A stretch of 64,000 nt of DNA, from positions 1 through 64,000 of the forward strand of contig NZ_JAJFAY010000004.1 in assembly GCF_021083305.1 (NCBI RefSeq), in the 5' to 3' direction. Source of the stretch: Haladaptatus sp. DYF46 (GTDB lineage Archaea > Halobacteriota > Halobacteria > Halobacteriales > Haladaptataceae). This document shows, piece after piece, positions 8,453 through 17,590 of the stretch; position 1 is the stretch's first letter, and each line of letters opens with the position of its first letter. Under the pieces are notes generated by a model, which saw nothing but the letters and a program-made list of their open reading frames with translations, was not told the DNA's origin and searched no databases. Made by a program: the position numbers and the translations under genes.

Positions 8453-10697
8453 GCAGGAACTTGCACGCGACTTAGGTTTCCTCGAAGCCTACACGATCGG
8501 GCTTGGGACGATGATCGGTGCCGGGATTTTTGTGCTTCCCAGCATCGCCGCAGAAGCCGCAGGGCCTGCAAGCATGATTTCGTTTATTCTCGGTGGTGTC
8601 GTATCGTTGCTAGCCGCCCTCTCACTGTCTGAACTCGCCACTGGAATGCCGAAAGCAGGTGGCAGCTACTACTATGTCAACAGAGCCCTGGGAAGCTTTT
8701 TCGGTAGTATCGTTGGCTGGGGAATGTGGGCCGGGTTGATGTTTGCCAGCGCATTCTACATGCTCGGATTTGGCCAGTACCTCACGTACTTTATTCCGAT
8801 GGGATCGACAGGCGTAGCGATCGCTGCCCTCATCATGTCTGCGATTTTGACGGGAGTCAACTATTACGGGGTCAAAGAAACAGGTGCGCTCCAGAACGTT
8901 ATCGTCATTGCTCTCATCGGTCTCATCATCGTGTTCGTTGCGTTCGGTGTCCTCCACGTCGATACGCTGGGTGAGTTCAATCCGAACGGGTGGGGTGCAG
9001 TCGTCGCAACCATCGGGACAGTATACGTGACATTCATCGGGTTCGAAGTAATCGCGACGAGCGCCGAGGAGATCAAGAATCCGAGTCGAAATCTTCCGCT
9101 GTCAATGATCGCGGCAGTTGTCACACCGACGCTGTTGTACGTGCTCGTCATGTTCGTCAGCACGGGAACCCTTGACATTGATGCCCTTGCGAGTTCGAGG
9201 ATTCCAGTGGCGGACGTGGCCCAACAAATCCTCGGAACTGTCGGTGCAATCACAATGGTCGTCGGGGCAGTTCTGGCGACTGTATCAAGCGCGAATGCCT
9301 CGATTTTGTCCGCCGCACGGGTGAATTTCGCCATGGGGCGAGACAAAATTCTCTCCAATTGGCTCAACGAGGTGCACAACCGGTTCCGAACACCATATCG
9401 CGCGATCATAGCGACGGGTGCGATCATCTTGCTGTTGATTACTGTTGGCGTCGGCATCGGGACGCTCGCCGAGGTAGCGAGTTTCGCATACTTGGTCACC
9501 TACTCGCTTGTTCATATCGCCGTCATCGTCATGCGGCGTGCAGATCCAGCTGACTATGACCCAGCATTCGAAATCCCAGATCGATTCTTTCTCTTTCCAC
9601 TCGTTCCTATCCTCGGCTTTCTTGCTTGTGTCTGGGTTCTGGTTCAGATGCGTCCCCTCGTTCAGTTGCTCGGGCTCGGGATCGTGGGCGTCGGCATCCT
9701 GTGGTACTTCGGCTATGCCCGTGACCGAGCAGTTCGAGAAGGGTTACTGGGGGAAGCAATCGCACCGACGCCGACACTCTCTGCGGACGGTCAGGGACGC
9801 TACCGGGTCGTGGTACCAGTCGCGAATCCGGAAACTGAACGAGAACTCCTTCGTCTCGCCGCTGCAAGCGCCCACGCACATGACGACGAACAGGCCGAAC
9901 TCATCGCAGTGAATGTTATCGAAGTCCCGCAACAAACCTCGCTCTCGCAAGACCTCGAATTTGAGCAGGAACGGGTTCAAAAACAACAGTACCTCCTCGA
10001 CGAAGCGCGTGATATCGCGAACGACCTCGACGTGGGCCTTCGAACGCGGGCAATCGTCGGGCGAAACGTCGGTGACGTCGTTCTCGACGTGATCGAAGAG
10101 GAGAACGCCGATCATGTTCTCCTCGGGTGGAAAGGAAGTCGGAGTACCCGCGAACACATCCTCGGCTCGAACATCGATCCGATCATCGAACGAGCACCAT
10201 GTGAGGCGACACTGGTGAAACTGAAGGCTGATCAAACGCATGACAATATAGAGGACATCGTCGTTCTCGCCGGAGAAGGCCCTCTCGCTCCAGTTGCTGC
10301 CCGGCGTGCGGGCGAGTTCGTCGCCGCGACTCAGGGGAACGCACGACTCACGCTGTTGAACGTCCAGCGTGAATCCGATGAAGCGGAGCAAGACCCAACT
10401 GAACGTGGCGAAGCGGTCATCGAGGACGTCGCGGAGGCAGCCGGTATCGAATTTATGGATTACGATTCTTGTGTTATTGTCGCCGACGATATTGAGACAA
10501 CCATCCTCGACGTTGTTGGAGAATACGATACAATCTGTGTCGGAGCGACACGCTCCGGCACCGTATCGCAAGCGCTCTTCGGTTCACTCCCAGAAACGAT
10601 CGGTGAGCACGCGTCGGGAACGGTGGCGATGGTTCGTGGCAGCAAACAAACCCCACAATCGATTCGAGACGGACTGGTGGCACGCCTGACGCAGTGA
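8445..10697 (+). CDS. APC-family amino-acid permease with two C-terminal USP domains
   Basis: A 750-residue fusion. Residues 1-430 are an APC transporter of about 12 helices with the family's first-helix motif GLGTMIGAGIFVLPS and the following ELATGMPKAGGSYYYVNRALG. Residues from about 450 form two USP domains. The first has an intact ATP loop, G-2x-G-9x-G-S in LGWKGSRSTREHILGSN. In the second the loop reads GATRSGTVSQALFGS, with Arg for the second Gly. APC proteins import amino acids or related compounds, and USP tails are thought to gate or sense the energy state. It is coupled to the preceding USP gene by an 8-nt overlap. The substrate is unknown. Confidence 0.9.
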   Translation: MDEQELARDLGFLEAYTIGLGTMIGAGIFVLPSIAAEAAGPASMISFILGGVVSLLAALSLSELATGMPKAGGSYYYVNRALGSFFGSIVGWGMWAGLMFASAFYMLGFGQYLTYFIPMGSTGVAIAALIMSAILTGVNYYGVKETGALQNVIVIALIGLIIVFVAFGVLHVDTLGEFNPNGWGAVVATIGTVYVTFIGFEVIATSAEEIKNPSRNLPLSMIAAVVTPTLLYVLVMFVSTGTLDIDALASSRIPVADVAQQILGTVGAITMVVGAVLATVSSANASILSAARVNFAMGRDKILSNWLNEVHNRFRTPYRAIIATGAIILLLITVGVGIGTLAEVASFAYLVTYSLVHIAVIVMRRADPADYDPAFEIPDRFFLFPLVPILGFLACVWVLVQMRPLVQLLGLGIVGVGILWYFGYARDRAVREGLLGEAIAPTPTLSADGQGRYRVVVPVANPETERELLRLAAASAHAHDDEQAELIAVNVIEVPQQTSLSQDLEFEQERVQKQQYLLDEARDIANDLDVGLRTRAIVGRNVGDVVLDVIEEENADHVLLGWKGSRSTREHILGSNIDPIIERAPCEATLVKLKADQTHDNIEDIVVLAGEGPLAPVAARRAGEFVAATQGNARLTLLNVQRESDEAEQDPTERGEAVIEDVAEAAGIEFMDYDSCVIVADDIETTILDVVGEYDTICVGATRSGTVSQALFGSLPETIGEHASGTVAMVRGSKQTPQSIRDGLVARLTQ

Positions 10698-10853
10698 CAA
10701 CTGCTGGGAAGCGATGCTGCTCGAATTACTGCGACCTTCGATTCTCAAAGACGATTAGCTCACCCACAATCAACACTCGACTTGAATGGGTCCCTAGTAT
10801 GTTGATACGGACTGTGCTGAGCGAGCCATTATTCTGCGGTGATAATGCGAGTG

Positions 10854-10864
10854 ACTATATATGG
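10854..10864 (+). promoter_or_regulatory. TATA element of the antiporter gene
   Basis: ACTATATATGG lies about 40 nt before the GTG start at 10898, the only strong TATA-like match in the 200-bp gap after the permease gene. It implies a separate promoter and a short leader for the antiporter. Confidence 0.45.
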
Positions 10865-10897
10865 CTGGATGAGTACACATGACCAGGTGCCCCATTA

Positions 10898-12763
10898 GTG
10901 AGTGCCGGAACAGGACTACTCTCCCTTGTTGTAATCATCCTCGGATTGGGTGTTGCTTCGCAGGTATTAGCCGCTCGATTGGAGATTCCGAGTGTCTTGT
11001 TTCTTATCCTCGCAGGGATCGTTGTCGGCCCGGAAGGCCTCGGGCTTATTACAGCGGATGCATTTGGATCATCGCTCCCAGCGATTGTTGGGCTCAGTGT
11101 TGCAATTATCGTCTTCGAGGGCGCATTCCATCTAAAACTCGAAAAGCTTCGACAAACGCCACGAGAAGCCTTCCGACTCGTCACACTGGGAGCAATTATT
11201 GGGCTCATTGGAACAGCCGTCGTGGTTCATTTGGCGTTGGGTGTTTCCTGGGAACTCTCGTTTCTGGTCGGTTCGTTGCTCATCGCGACAGGACCGACGG
11301 TCATTACACCCATTCTGAGTATCGTTCCAGTGCGTGATCGGGTCGCAGCAGCACTCGAAACGGAGGGTATCGTCAATGACGTGACCGCCGCCATCCTGGC
11401 AGTTGCGATGTTTGAATTTATTATCGCAGGTGAAACACAGGTGATCCATGTCCTGCAGTCGTTTGTCTCTCGACTTGGCGTCGGTATTTTCGTCGGTGGC
11501 TTGGTCGCTGGCATCCTGTGGTATCTCCTCGAACACGTGGATATCTCGGCATCGAATGCTGTTCAAAACGCCCGATTGTTAGTTCTTATAGGCGCAATCG
11601 GGAGTTATGGGGTTGCAAATGCGATTTCTCAGGAAGCCGGTATCGCTGCTGTCGCAACTGCTGGTCTCCTCCTTGGCAATGCGAATCTCCCGTATGAAAG
11701 CGAGATTGAAACGTTCAAAGGAGATATCACTCTGATCGTCCTCTCATTCGTCTTCATCTCGCTTGCAACGCTCCTTTCGATCGACGAGCTTGTCTCACTC
11801 GGTGTTGGCGGGATTATCGTTGTCATCGCAGTCGTGTGTCTCATCCGACCGGCACTCGTGTTACTCTGCACGCACGGGGAACGGTTTACCAGACAAGAAC
11901 AGTTGTTTATCAGTTTTGTTGGTCCTCGTGGAATCATTCCAGCGAGTGTCGCGACGCTCTTTGCTTTGGAGCTTCGTCCAACGAATCCAACCGCAGCAAC
12001 CGTTTTGGTCGGGACCGTGTTTCTCGTGATACTGGTGACCGTTGTTTTCGAAGCTGGTTTCGCCCGGCATATTGCACAAGCACTTAACGTAATACCAATG
12101 CGCACAATCATAGTCGGTGCAGGTCGCGTCGGTCGTGGCCTCGCCAAACGATTGGAGAATCGAGGAGAAAACGTCGTCCTCATCGATGAGGATCAAGCGC
12201 AAATCGAGAAGGCACGCACTGCAGGGTTTACCGCTCATCACGGAACGGGCACGGATACAGACGACTTGCTGTCAGCAGGCGCGAAGAACGCCAGTATCAT
12301 CGCTGCAGCAACTGGCGATGATGATGCAAACTTGCTCGTCGCTCAACTTGCGAACTCTAAATTTGATACGGAGACAGTGATCGCTCGCGTAAACACGCCT
12401 GGGAACGTCGAAGCATTCGAAGAACTCGGCGTGCAGGCCATTTCGGCGAACGACTCGATTGTGCAAGCAATGGATAATGCAGTAGAGAGACCGGCACTCG
12501 CCGATTGGATGTCGGAAATCGAACGAAATGGCGATATACAAGAAATAGAAGTTACAGCCGAGACTCTTGCTGGGAAAACCGTTCGCGATATTGGACCGAA
12601 TCTTCCTGATGGCGTCCTCATCGCACTCGTAAGCCGAAATGGTGAATCAGAGATCCCAACACCCGATTTCACGATCCAACAGGGAGACCATCTGACGTTT
12701 ATTGGACGAAAGCAAGGTGTCGATGAAGCCATCGAACAGTGTCACTCAAAAGTGAAAGCCTAA
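10898..12763 (+). CDS. Cation:proton antiporter (CPA type) with C-terminal TrkA-N and TrkA-C domains
   Basis: A 621-residue protein. Residues 1-390 are a CPA1/NhaP-like antiporter with a helical core including PSVLFLILAGIVVGPEGLGL, LLIATGPTVITPIL and TEGIVNDVTAAILAV, where the ND pair is expected at the ion site. From about residue 404 (MRTIIVGAGRVGRGLAKRL) there is a TrkA-N Rossmann domain with GxGxxG, acidic LIDED and an RCK_C domain at about 550-615. It would exchange Na+ or K+ for H+ under nucleotide control. The start is GTG 10898, the first start codon after the in-frame stop at 10880-10882. It converges on the permease gene ending at 12806. Confidence 0.9.
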   Translation: MSAGTGLLSLVVIILGLGVASQVLAARLEIPSVLFLILAGIVVGPEGLGLITADAFGSSLPAIVGLSVAIIVFEGAFHLKLEKLRQTPREAFRLVTLGAIIGLIGTAVVVHLALGVSWELSFLVGSLLIATGPTVITPILSIVPVRDRVAAALETEGIVNDVTAAILAVAMFEFIIAGETQVIHVLQSFVSRLGVGIFVGGLVAGILWYLLEHVDISASNAVQNARLLVLIGAIGSYGVANAISQEAGIAAVATAGLLLGNANLPYESEIETFKGDITLIVLSFVFISLATLLSIDELVSLGVGGIIVVIAVVCLIRPALVLLCTHGERFTRQEQLFISFVGPRGIIPASVATLFALELRPTNPTAATVLVGTVFLVILVTVVFEAGFARHIAQALNVIPMRTIIVGAGRVGRGLAKRLENRGENVVLIDEDQAQIEKARTAGFTAHHGTGTDTDDLLSAGAKNASIIAAATGDDDANLLVAQLANSKFDTETVIARVNTPGNVEAFEELGVQAISANDSIVQAMDNAVERPALADWMSEIERNGDIQEIEVTAETLAGKTVRDIGPNLPDGVLIALVSRNGESEIPTPDFTIQQGDHLTFIGRKQGVDEAIEQCHSKVKA

Positions 12764-12778
12764 ATCACCAAATTTAGG
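12759..12778. terminator. Hairpin between convergent antiporter and permease genes
   Basis: CCTAAAT (12759-12765), a 6-nt loop and ATTTAGG (12772-12778) form a perfect stem lying in the 42-bp gap between two convergent stop codons. The antiporter stop TAA is part of the left arm. A two-way terminator is the simplest reading. The half-sites match those of the palindrome in front of the Lrp-type regulator gene, so a binding site is an alternative. Confidence 0.5.
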
Positions 12779-12805
12779 AAAGTCACACGGCTCTCCGCGC
12801 CGATT

Positions 12806-15028
12806 TCAGTATGCAAGTCGTTCGATAACCGCCTGAACCAGAGTCGTCGCTCTCGATTTGGGCGGGTGTACTAAGAGTACACTACACTCTAATTGGCTAC
12901 TAATCTCGCTCGCAGGATCACCAAGTAACATTTCATGTACCCTCGAGTGTGCGACCGTTCCTAATATCGCCAGGTTAGCACTCGATGATGCAGCAACCAG
13001 TCCTTTGACCGTATCAGACACTTTGATAATCTCACTCTTGGTTTCGACCGAACAGAGTCCCTCAAGATCGTGTAAAAACTCGCGTGTCACTGTGAGTTGC
13101 TCGTCTGAAACACTCGGCTTGACGGCAGTGACGAACCGAATCGTTGCCCCCTGTTCGTTCGCAATCGCGTTGGCAAGAGCCACTTTCGTTGGCTCGTAAG
13201 GTCGCCGTTGAGTGAGAACCGTTATATCATCGACGTCTTTGAGGCCACGATCCTGGAGAAACACGGTGGTACACGGCGCATGTTTCATAAACCAATCCAC
13301 GTCATTTCCAAGCAACTCCGCGTGCCAGTGTTCCGGTCTCCACTCGCCGAGAATCAGTTCGATACCAAGGTCATCAGCGTAATTGATCACTGCTTTCTTG
13401 ATGTCGTGGCTAACGACTTCACTCGCTTCGATACGAGCTGGCAGCGCCTCTGCTAGCTCATGTGTTTGTGTCTCGAATTGTCGATCCTCCATAGTCATCT
13501 CGGTTGCTGACGATAATGGAAGTTGATCTGGCACTTCCTCGAATCGGATCGCATGCACTGTTCCACCCTGCTGTTGTGCTACACTCGCTGCAACTCGAAG
13601 CAGTGTTTGTTCCCGCTCTGCAGATGTGTTGGTATCCATTGCAACGAGAACGTGTCCATCACCGTCCGCAACTGCTCGTTCAGTCTCGACTAGGGTCTGG
13701 GAGCTCTCTGACCGTCGGATTGCATCGAGAGCTGCTCCCTCCCGTTCTGTCCGCTCATGACCGTAGAAGCGATACCAAGCGAGGCTGAATAGGATGATCC
13801 CTACGGCACCACCAAGCGCGATAATGCCCATTTGGGTTAGCAAGAGAAGCCCGCCGAGCGCACCGAAGCCCTGCACCCATGGATAGCCTGGAGCAGTGAA
13901 CTCAGGTGTGTACCATTCCAATTCACTCTCACGAAATGCAATGAGTGCGCCGTTAATGAACACGAACACCAAAATTTGGAAAGCGCTTGCCAACTTCGCG
14001 AGATTGACGACTGGCACGAACGCAATGAGGACAAGCAGAATGAGCCCAGTAAATCCGATCGCATAGATGGGTGTTTTGAACCGGTCACTCACCTCACTGA
14101 ATTGTGGTGGTGCAAGCGAATCTCGACTCATTGCAAGCGGATATCGAGAAGACGATAGGATACCCGCATTCGCCATACTCGTCAGCGCGAGTACGGCGAC
14201 GACGGCAAGGCCAAGTTCTCCGAGTGGGCCTGCAAACACTTGGGCAGCCTGAGCCATCGGCGTCAGATTGTGTTTCATTTGAAGCTCAGGTGCAGGAACG
14301 ACACCAACGACAACGAAGACAGTGAGCGTATAGACCAGCATCATTACGAGAACTGAAACAAGGATTGCAATCGGGATGTTCCGTCCCGGGTTTTCGACTT
14401 CTTCGGCGACGCTGGCGATTTTCGTGACGCCTGCATAGGAGACGAAAACAAATCCCGTGGCTGCAAGCAAGCCGGTATTCCCATGAGTCACAAACGGATG
14501 GAATTGAGCCTGATCGACGTACGTCATCCCATCAGCCACGAACACAACGAGTACTAAGAGCACGAAACTAACGATTCCTGCTTGCAACCGGCCGGTCTGC
14601 TTGACGCCAGCGATATTGACAACGATAAGCAGGAGCCCAAGCCCAATCCCAACAAACGTGAGCAGCCCTGTTGAAATATCGACAAACAATAAGAGGTACG
14701 CTCCGAGTCCAACGAGGGCGAATGCGCTCTTGAATACGAGCGAGAACCAAGCACCGATTCCCGCAATAGTACCCGGCAGTGGCCCCATTGCCCGATCAAT
14801 AAACAGATATGTGCCACCTGCCTCGGGAATTGCAGTCGCCATCTCTGCTTTTGACAGTGCAGCGGGAAGAACAATGAGTCCTGCCAGCAGATAGGCCAAA
14901 ATAACGCTCGGCCCTGTTTTTGCAGCAGCCAGTCCTGGGAGCACGAAGATGCCACTCCCAATCATCGCTCCGATACTAATGGTGACTGTTGCGTAGAGGC
15001 CGAGATCGCGTTCGAGATTTTTTACCAT
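12806..15028 (-). CDS. APC-family amino-acid permease with two C-terminal USP domains (second copy)
   Basis: A 740-residue fusion like the one at 8445 but diverged from it. The APC part (residues 1-430) starts with GLYATVTISIGAMIGSGIFV and has EMATAIPEAGGTYLFIDRAMG. The tail holds two USP domains: the first starts around residue 460 (GHVLVAMDTNTSAEREQTLLRVA), and its ATP loop is altered (GEWRPEHWHAELLGND, Arg for Gly). It is transcribed opposite to the small gene at 15180 from a 151-bp shared intergenic region, and it converges with the antiporter gene. The substrate is unknown. Confidence 0.9.
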   Translation of the reverse strand: MVKNLERDLGLYATVTISIGAMIGSGIFVLPGLAAAKTGPSVILAYLLAGLIVLPAALSKAEMATAIPEAGGTYLFIDRAMGPLPGTIAGIGAWFSLVFKSAFALVGLGAYLLLFVDISTGLLTFVGIGLGLLLIVVNIAGVKQTGRLQAGIVSFVLLVLVVFVADGMTYVDQAQFHPFVTHGNTGLLAATGFVFVSYAGVTKIASVAEEVENPGRNIPIAILVSVLVMMLVYTLTVFVVVGVVPAPELQMKHNLTPMAQAAQVFAGPLGELGLAVVAVLALTSMANAGILSSSRYPLAMSRDSLAPPQFSEVSDRFKTPIYAIGFTGLILLVLIAFVPVVNLAKLASAFQILVFVFINGALIAFRESELEWYTPEFTAPGYPWVQGFGALGGLLLLTQMGIIALGGAVGIILFSLAWYRFYGHERTEREGAALDAIRRSESSQTLVETERAVADGDGHVLVAMDTNTSAEREQTLLRVAASVAQQQGGTVHAIRFEEVPDQLPLSSATEMTMEDRQFETQTHELAEALPARIEASEVVSHDIKKAVINYADDLGIELILGEWRPEHWHAELLGNDVDWFMKHAPCTTVFLQDRGLKDVDDITVLTQRRPYEPTKVALANAIANEQGATIRFVTAVKPSVSDEQLTVTREFLHDLEGLCSVETKSEIIKVSDTVKGLVAASSSANLAILGTVAHSRVHEMLLGDPASEISSQLECSVLLVHPPKSRATTLVQAVIERLAY

Positions 15029-15150
15029 CGTGGATATTTATTCTCTTCTTGAGCGGCGTTCCGTTTCATCTATTCTACGTAATATGAGCCCCACAACATA
15101 AGTGTGGGCCACTACTATTCGCCTATCGAACTTACTGAACACACAACCCA

Positions 15151-15158
15151 TTTTTAAG
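15151..15158 (+). promoter_or_regulatory. TATA element of the small CxxxC protein gene
   Basis: TTTTTAAG centred about 25 nt before ATG 15180. This distance fits a leaderless transcript and supports ATG 15180 over the upstream GTG at 15102. Confidence 0.5.
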
Positions 15159-15179
15159 CCTATAGAACGAATAATAAAT

Positions 15180-15536
15180 ATGGGCCATCCAAACTCCGGG
15201 ATCAACGGAGATCTGCCCGAGTCGATCGCCGAGGATTTACAGGCACTTGATGACGAAGCTCTCCGAGATGTTGTTAGCTATGCACAGCAATTGCTCAGAG
15301 AACGAGCGCCACAACCCAGTCACATTGAAGCAGCACCCGGTGAAGAAATCATCAGTATCGAAGAGCAAGGAGGCTATACACTCGTCACAAAAACACAGAA
15401 ATGTGCCGAAGGATGTGAGGACTGTCCTCATGGCCCCTATCTTTACCTAGTAAGGGAAGAACATTCTCCGGTCGATCACGAACCAACTCTTCATTGGGTG
15501 TTCTTAGGTCGAGTAGATCAATCGAATCCCGAGTGA
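15180..15536 (+). CDS. Small acidic protein with a Cys cluster
   Basis: A 118-residue soluble protein. The N-terminal half is helical and acidic (ESIAEDLQALDDEALRDVVSYAQQLL). The C-terminal half carries TKTQKCAEGCEDCPHGPYLYLV, a Cys-x3-Cys-x2-Cys-x-His arrangement that could bind zinc, followed by a short beta-like end. It resembles small haloarchaeal proteins of unknown function with the same CxxxCxxC-HGPY pattern. ATG 15180 is chosen because a TATA box sits 25 nt upstream. It is flanked by a USP permease and a USP protein on the other strand. The role is unknown. Confidence 0.7.
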   Translation: MGHPNSGINGDLPESIAEDLQALDDEALRDVVSYAQQLLRERAPQPSHIEAAPGEEIISIEEQGGYTLVTKTQKCAEGCEDCPHGPYLYLVREEHSPVDHEPTLHWVFLGRVDQSNPE

Positions 15537-15559
15537 AGAGAACTATTATCACGATATTG

Positions 15560-16462
15560 TCAATCCGATGGCCATCGACCCCCTTGCTTCGCCATCATAA
15601 TCGGATATCTGACTGTGGTATAAACTCCATCGGTAGTGGAACCAAAAGTGAGTCGTCGAAATCGACCTTTCTGTGACATCCCAAGAACGGTAGCATCGTA
15701 ATAGTTCGCTTGTTCAACGATGGTCTCAACGACATCACCGGCTTCCAGAATCCATGTATTGGTTCGCTCTGCTCTGTCAGTCCGATCAATTGCTGCAGAG
15801 ACGTACTGTTCGCCACGTGTGTGTCTGGTTGGTGGAGAATCTGGAGGAATGATATGGAGAATATCAGTCCATGCATCGTACTCTCGAGCAAGAGCGTGAC
15901 CGACATCGACAGCAAGACCGGAGTGATTTCCGCTAGAGACGGGGATGAGTATCGAAGATATCGATGTGAAATCACCGCGCCCATTAGTAAGGATAACATC
16001 ACAGGATAATCGATCAGCAATTCGCTCAACTGGGGATCGGCGAACGGCTTTCAAGCGCCCTGATGGAGGAGTATATTCGATGACGACGGTACCGATGCCG
16101 TGTTCCGTCACTGCGCTCCGAATAATCTGTTCAGAACTCCGGCCAAGTCGAACGATTCCTCGAATATTAACACCGGGATGGTCTCGTGAGAATTGGGTGA
16201 TGAGTTCGTCGACGATTTTGTGCTGTTCTTCAGCCTCTTCACGTGAAAGTTCGAGTGGACGTTGTGGCGGGAGCGGAACAGGGCGGACTAGCAATATCCC
16301 TGTGTTGTTCACTCGTGCTAATGCCCTACCAATTTCGAGACTTTGGTTCGTCTCATGAGAATCCAGAACTGGAATGAGGATTGCACCGGTCGTGGTTGGA
16401 GTGACCGTTCCCGTCGTCTCCGAAACGTCACTCGACTGCTGATTAGCGTCCTCCCGTTCCAT
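15560..16462 (-). CDS. Tandem universal stress protein (two USP domains)
   Basis: A 300-residue protein with a polar N-terminal tail of about 25 residues and two USP domains, beginning GAILIPVLDSHETNQSLEIG and SSILIPVSSGNHSGLAVDVG. The ATP loop of the first is poorly conserved (YTPPSGRLKAVRRSP). The second has GMSQKGRFRRLTFGST, keeping the final G-S. Such double-USP proteins are soluble nucleotide-binding regulators. It is divergent from the Lrp-type regulator gene at 16637 and lies between USP-tailed permeases, so it probably works with them. Confidence 0.85.
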   Translation of the reverse strand: MEREDANQQSSDVSETTGTVTPTTTGAILIPVLDSHETNQSLEIGRALARVNNTGILLVRPVPLPPQRPLELSREEAEEQHKIVDELITQFSRDHPGVNIRGIVRLGRSSEQIIRSAVTEHGIGTVVIEYTPPSGRLKAVRRSPVERIADRLSCDVILTNGRGDFTSISSILIPVSSGNHSGLAVDVGHALAREYDAWTDILHIIPPDSPPTRHTRGEQYVSAAIDRTDRAERTNTWILEAGDVVETIVEQANYYDATVLGMSQKGRFRRLTFGSTTDGVYTTVRYPIMMAKQGGRWPSD

Positions 16463-16620
16463 AGTCTCCGTTTGTGTACAGGAAATATAAAATGAATGGC
16501 CATATTTGGGAAAGGTGAATATTCGGACTAAATATTATTCATTCATTAATAGAGATCGTATTCGTTGCGTCTGCCGAGGGTGAGTTCAGGAAGAAAGCCG
16601 AAAAATGGTTCAATGTGTAT

Positions 16621-16634
16621 CTAAATAGATTTAG
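16621..16634 (+). promoter_or_regulatory. Palindrome abutting the start codon of the Lrp-type regulator gene
   Basis: CTAAAT-AG-ATTTAG is a perfect inverted repeat apart from its two central bases, and it ends two bases before ATG 16637. Lrp/AsnC proteins commonly bind palindromes at their own promoters, so this is a candidate autoregulatory operator. It may also overlap the transcription start. Confidence 0.5.
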
Positions 16635-16636
16635 TT

Positions 16637-17413
16637 ATGGGATACCGACTCGATGAAATCGATAAACGGATCATCTACTATCTAATGCAGGACGCTCGAG
16701 ATACGTCTGCTCCAACAATCGCCGATGAGGTCAATGTCTCGGCAGGAACGATACGCAATCGGATTTCTCAATTACAAGAAAACGGTATTATCACCGGCTA
16801 CCATGCCAACATTGATTTCGAGCAGGCAGATGGACGTCTCCAGAATTTGTTTTATTGTACAATAGAAGCTCCACTGGGCGAGAAACTGGCACAGCAAATC
16901 CTTGAGATCCCAGGCGTCATCAATATTCGCGAACTGACAACTGGGCGAGGGAATATCCACGTCAAAGCTGTCGGTGATGGAACGGCTGATTTGTCCCGTA
17001 TTGCCTATGAACTTACCAACTGTGGGCTCGAAATCGAGAAGGAAAACCTCATTCAAAATGAGCGATATTCTCCATATCAGGAATTTGGGCCAGATAAGCC
17101 GCGAGAGCAGGTCTCGCTGACTGATCTCATAAGTCTCTCAGGAAAGGCAGATATCGTCGAAGTGGCAATTAACCCAGATGCACCAGTCGCACATAAAACA
17201 CTTCGAGAGATTGGAGAGGAAGGGTTAATTGATGAGAATTTGCTGGTTATAGCAATCGAGCGCGATGAGTCTGTTCTCACACCGAAAGGCAATACTCGTA
17301 TTCAGCCGAACGATGTTGTGACTATATTTTCTCGAACTGGAATCTCAGATCAAGTCTATCAGAGCTTTACTACTGACGACTCCGATCATCAAGTAGAAGA
17401 TACAACTAAGTAG
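16637..17413 (+). CDS. Lrp/AsnC-family transcription regulator fused to a TrkA-C (RCK_C) domain
   Basis: A 258-residue regulator. Residues 1-55 form an AsnC-type winged helix (LDEIDKRIIYYLMQDARDTSAP, NVSAGTIRNRISQLQENGII). Residues 60-140 resemble the RAM-like ligand domain. Residues 160-245 are an RCK_C domain (IVEVAINPDAPVAHKTLREI, LLVIAIERDESVLTPKG, NDVVTIFSR). RCK_C domains bind small ligands, including c-di-AMP in some bacteria, so the regulator may sense the same ligand as the neighbouring K+ transport proteins. It lies between the double-USP gene and the third USP permease, its likely targets. Confidence 0.9.
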   Translation: MGYRLDEIDKRIIYYLMQDARDTSAPTIADEVNVSAGTIRNRISQLQENGIITGYHANIDFEQADGRLQNLFYCTIEAPLGEKLAQQILEIPGVINIRELTTGRGNIHVKAVGDGTADLSRIAYELTNCGLEIEKENLIQNERYSPYQEFGPDKPREQVSLTDLISLSGKADIVEVAINPDAPVAHKTLREIGEEGLIDENLLVIAIERDESVLTPKGNTRIQPNDVVTIFSRTGISDQVYQSFTTDDSDHQVEDTTK

Positions 17414-17505
17414 CTTATTGGGTTACGCTATTGCGTATTTGTATTAACCTCTCGAATGATTATCGTTTGCTCTATCTTGATGCAATTGACTTTTTCATAC
17501 ACTCC

Positions 17506-17519
17506 ACTACTTAAATAGT
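17506..17519 (+). promoter_or_regulatory. Imperfect palindrome with TATA-like core upstream of the third permease
   Basis: ACTACTTAAATAGT is symmetric at 12 of 14 positions and lies about 72 nt before ATG 17591. It contains a TTAAATA core that could serve as a TATA box, and a second candidate, ACTATTAAG, lies at 17541. It is a possible operator; no binding protein can be named. Confidence 0.3.
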
Positions 17520-17590
17520 CATTCAGTTATCCGAGGGTGGACTATTAAGCCAATTCTTTTTTCACGATAGGGGAGACAGATACACGACAC

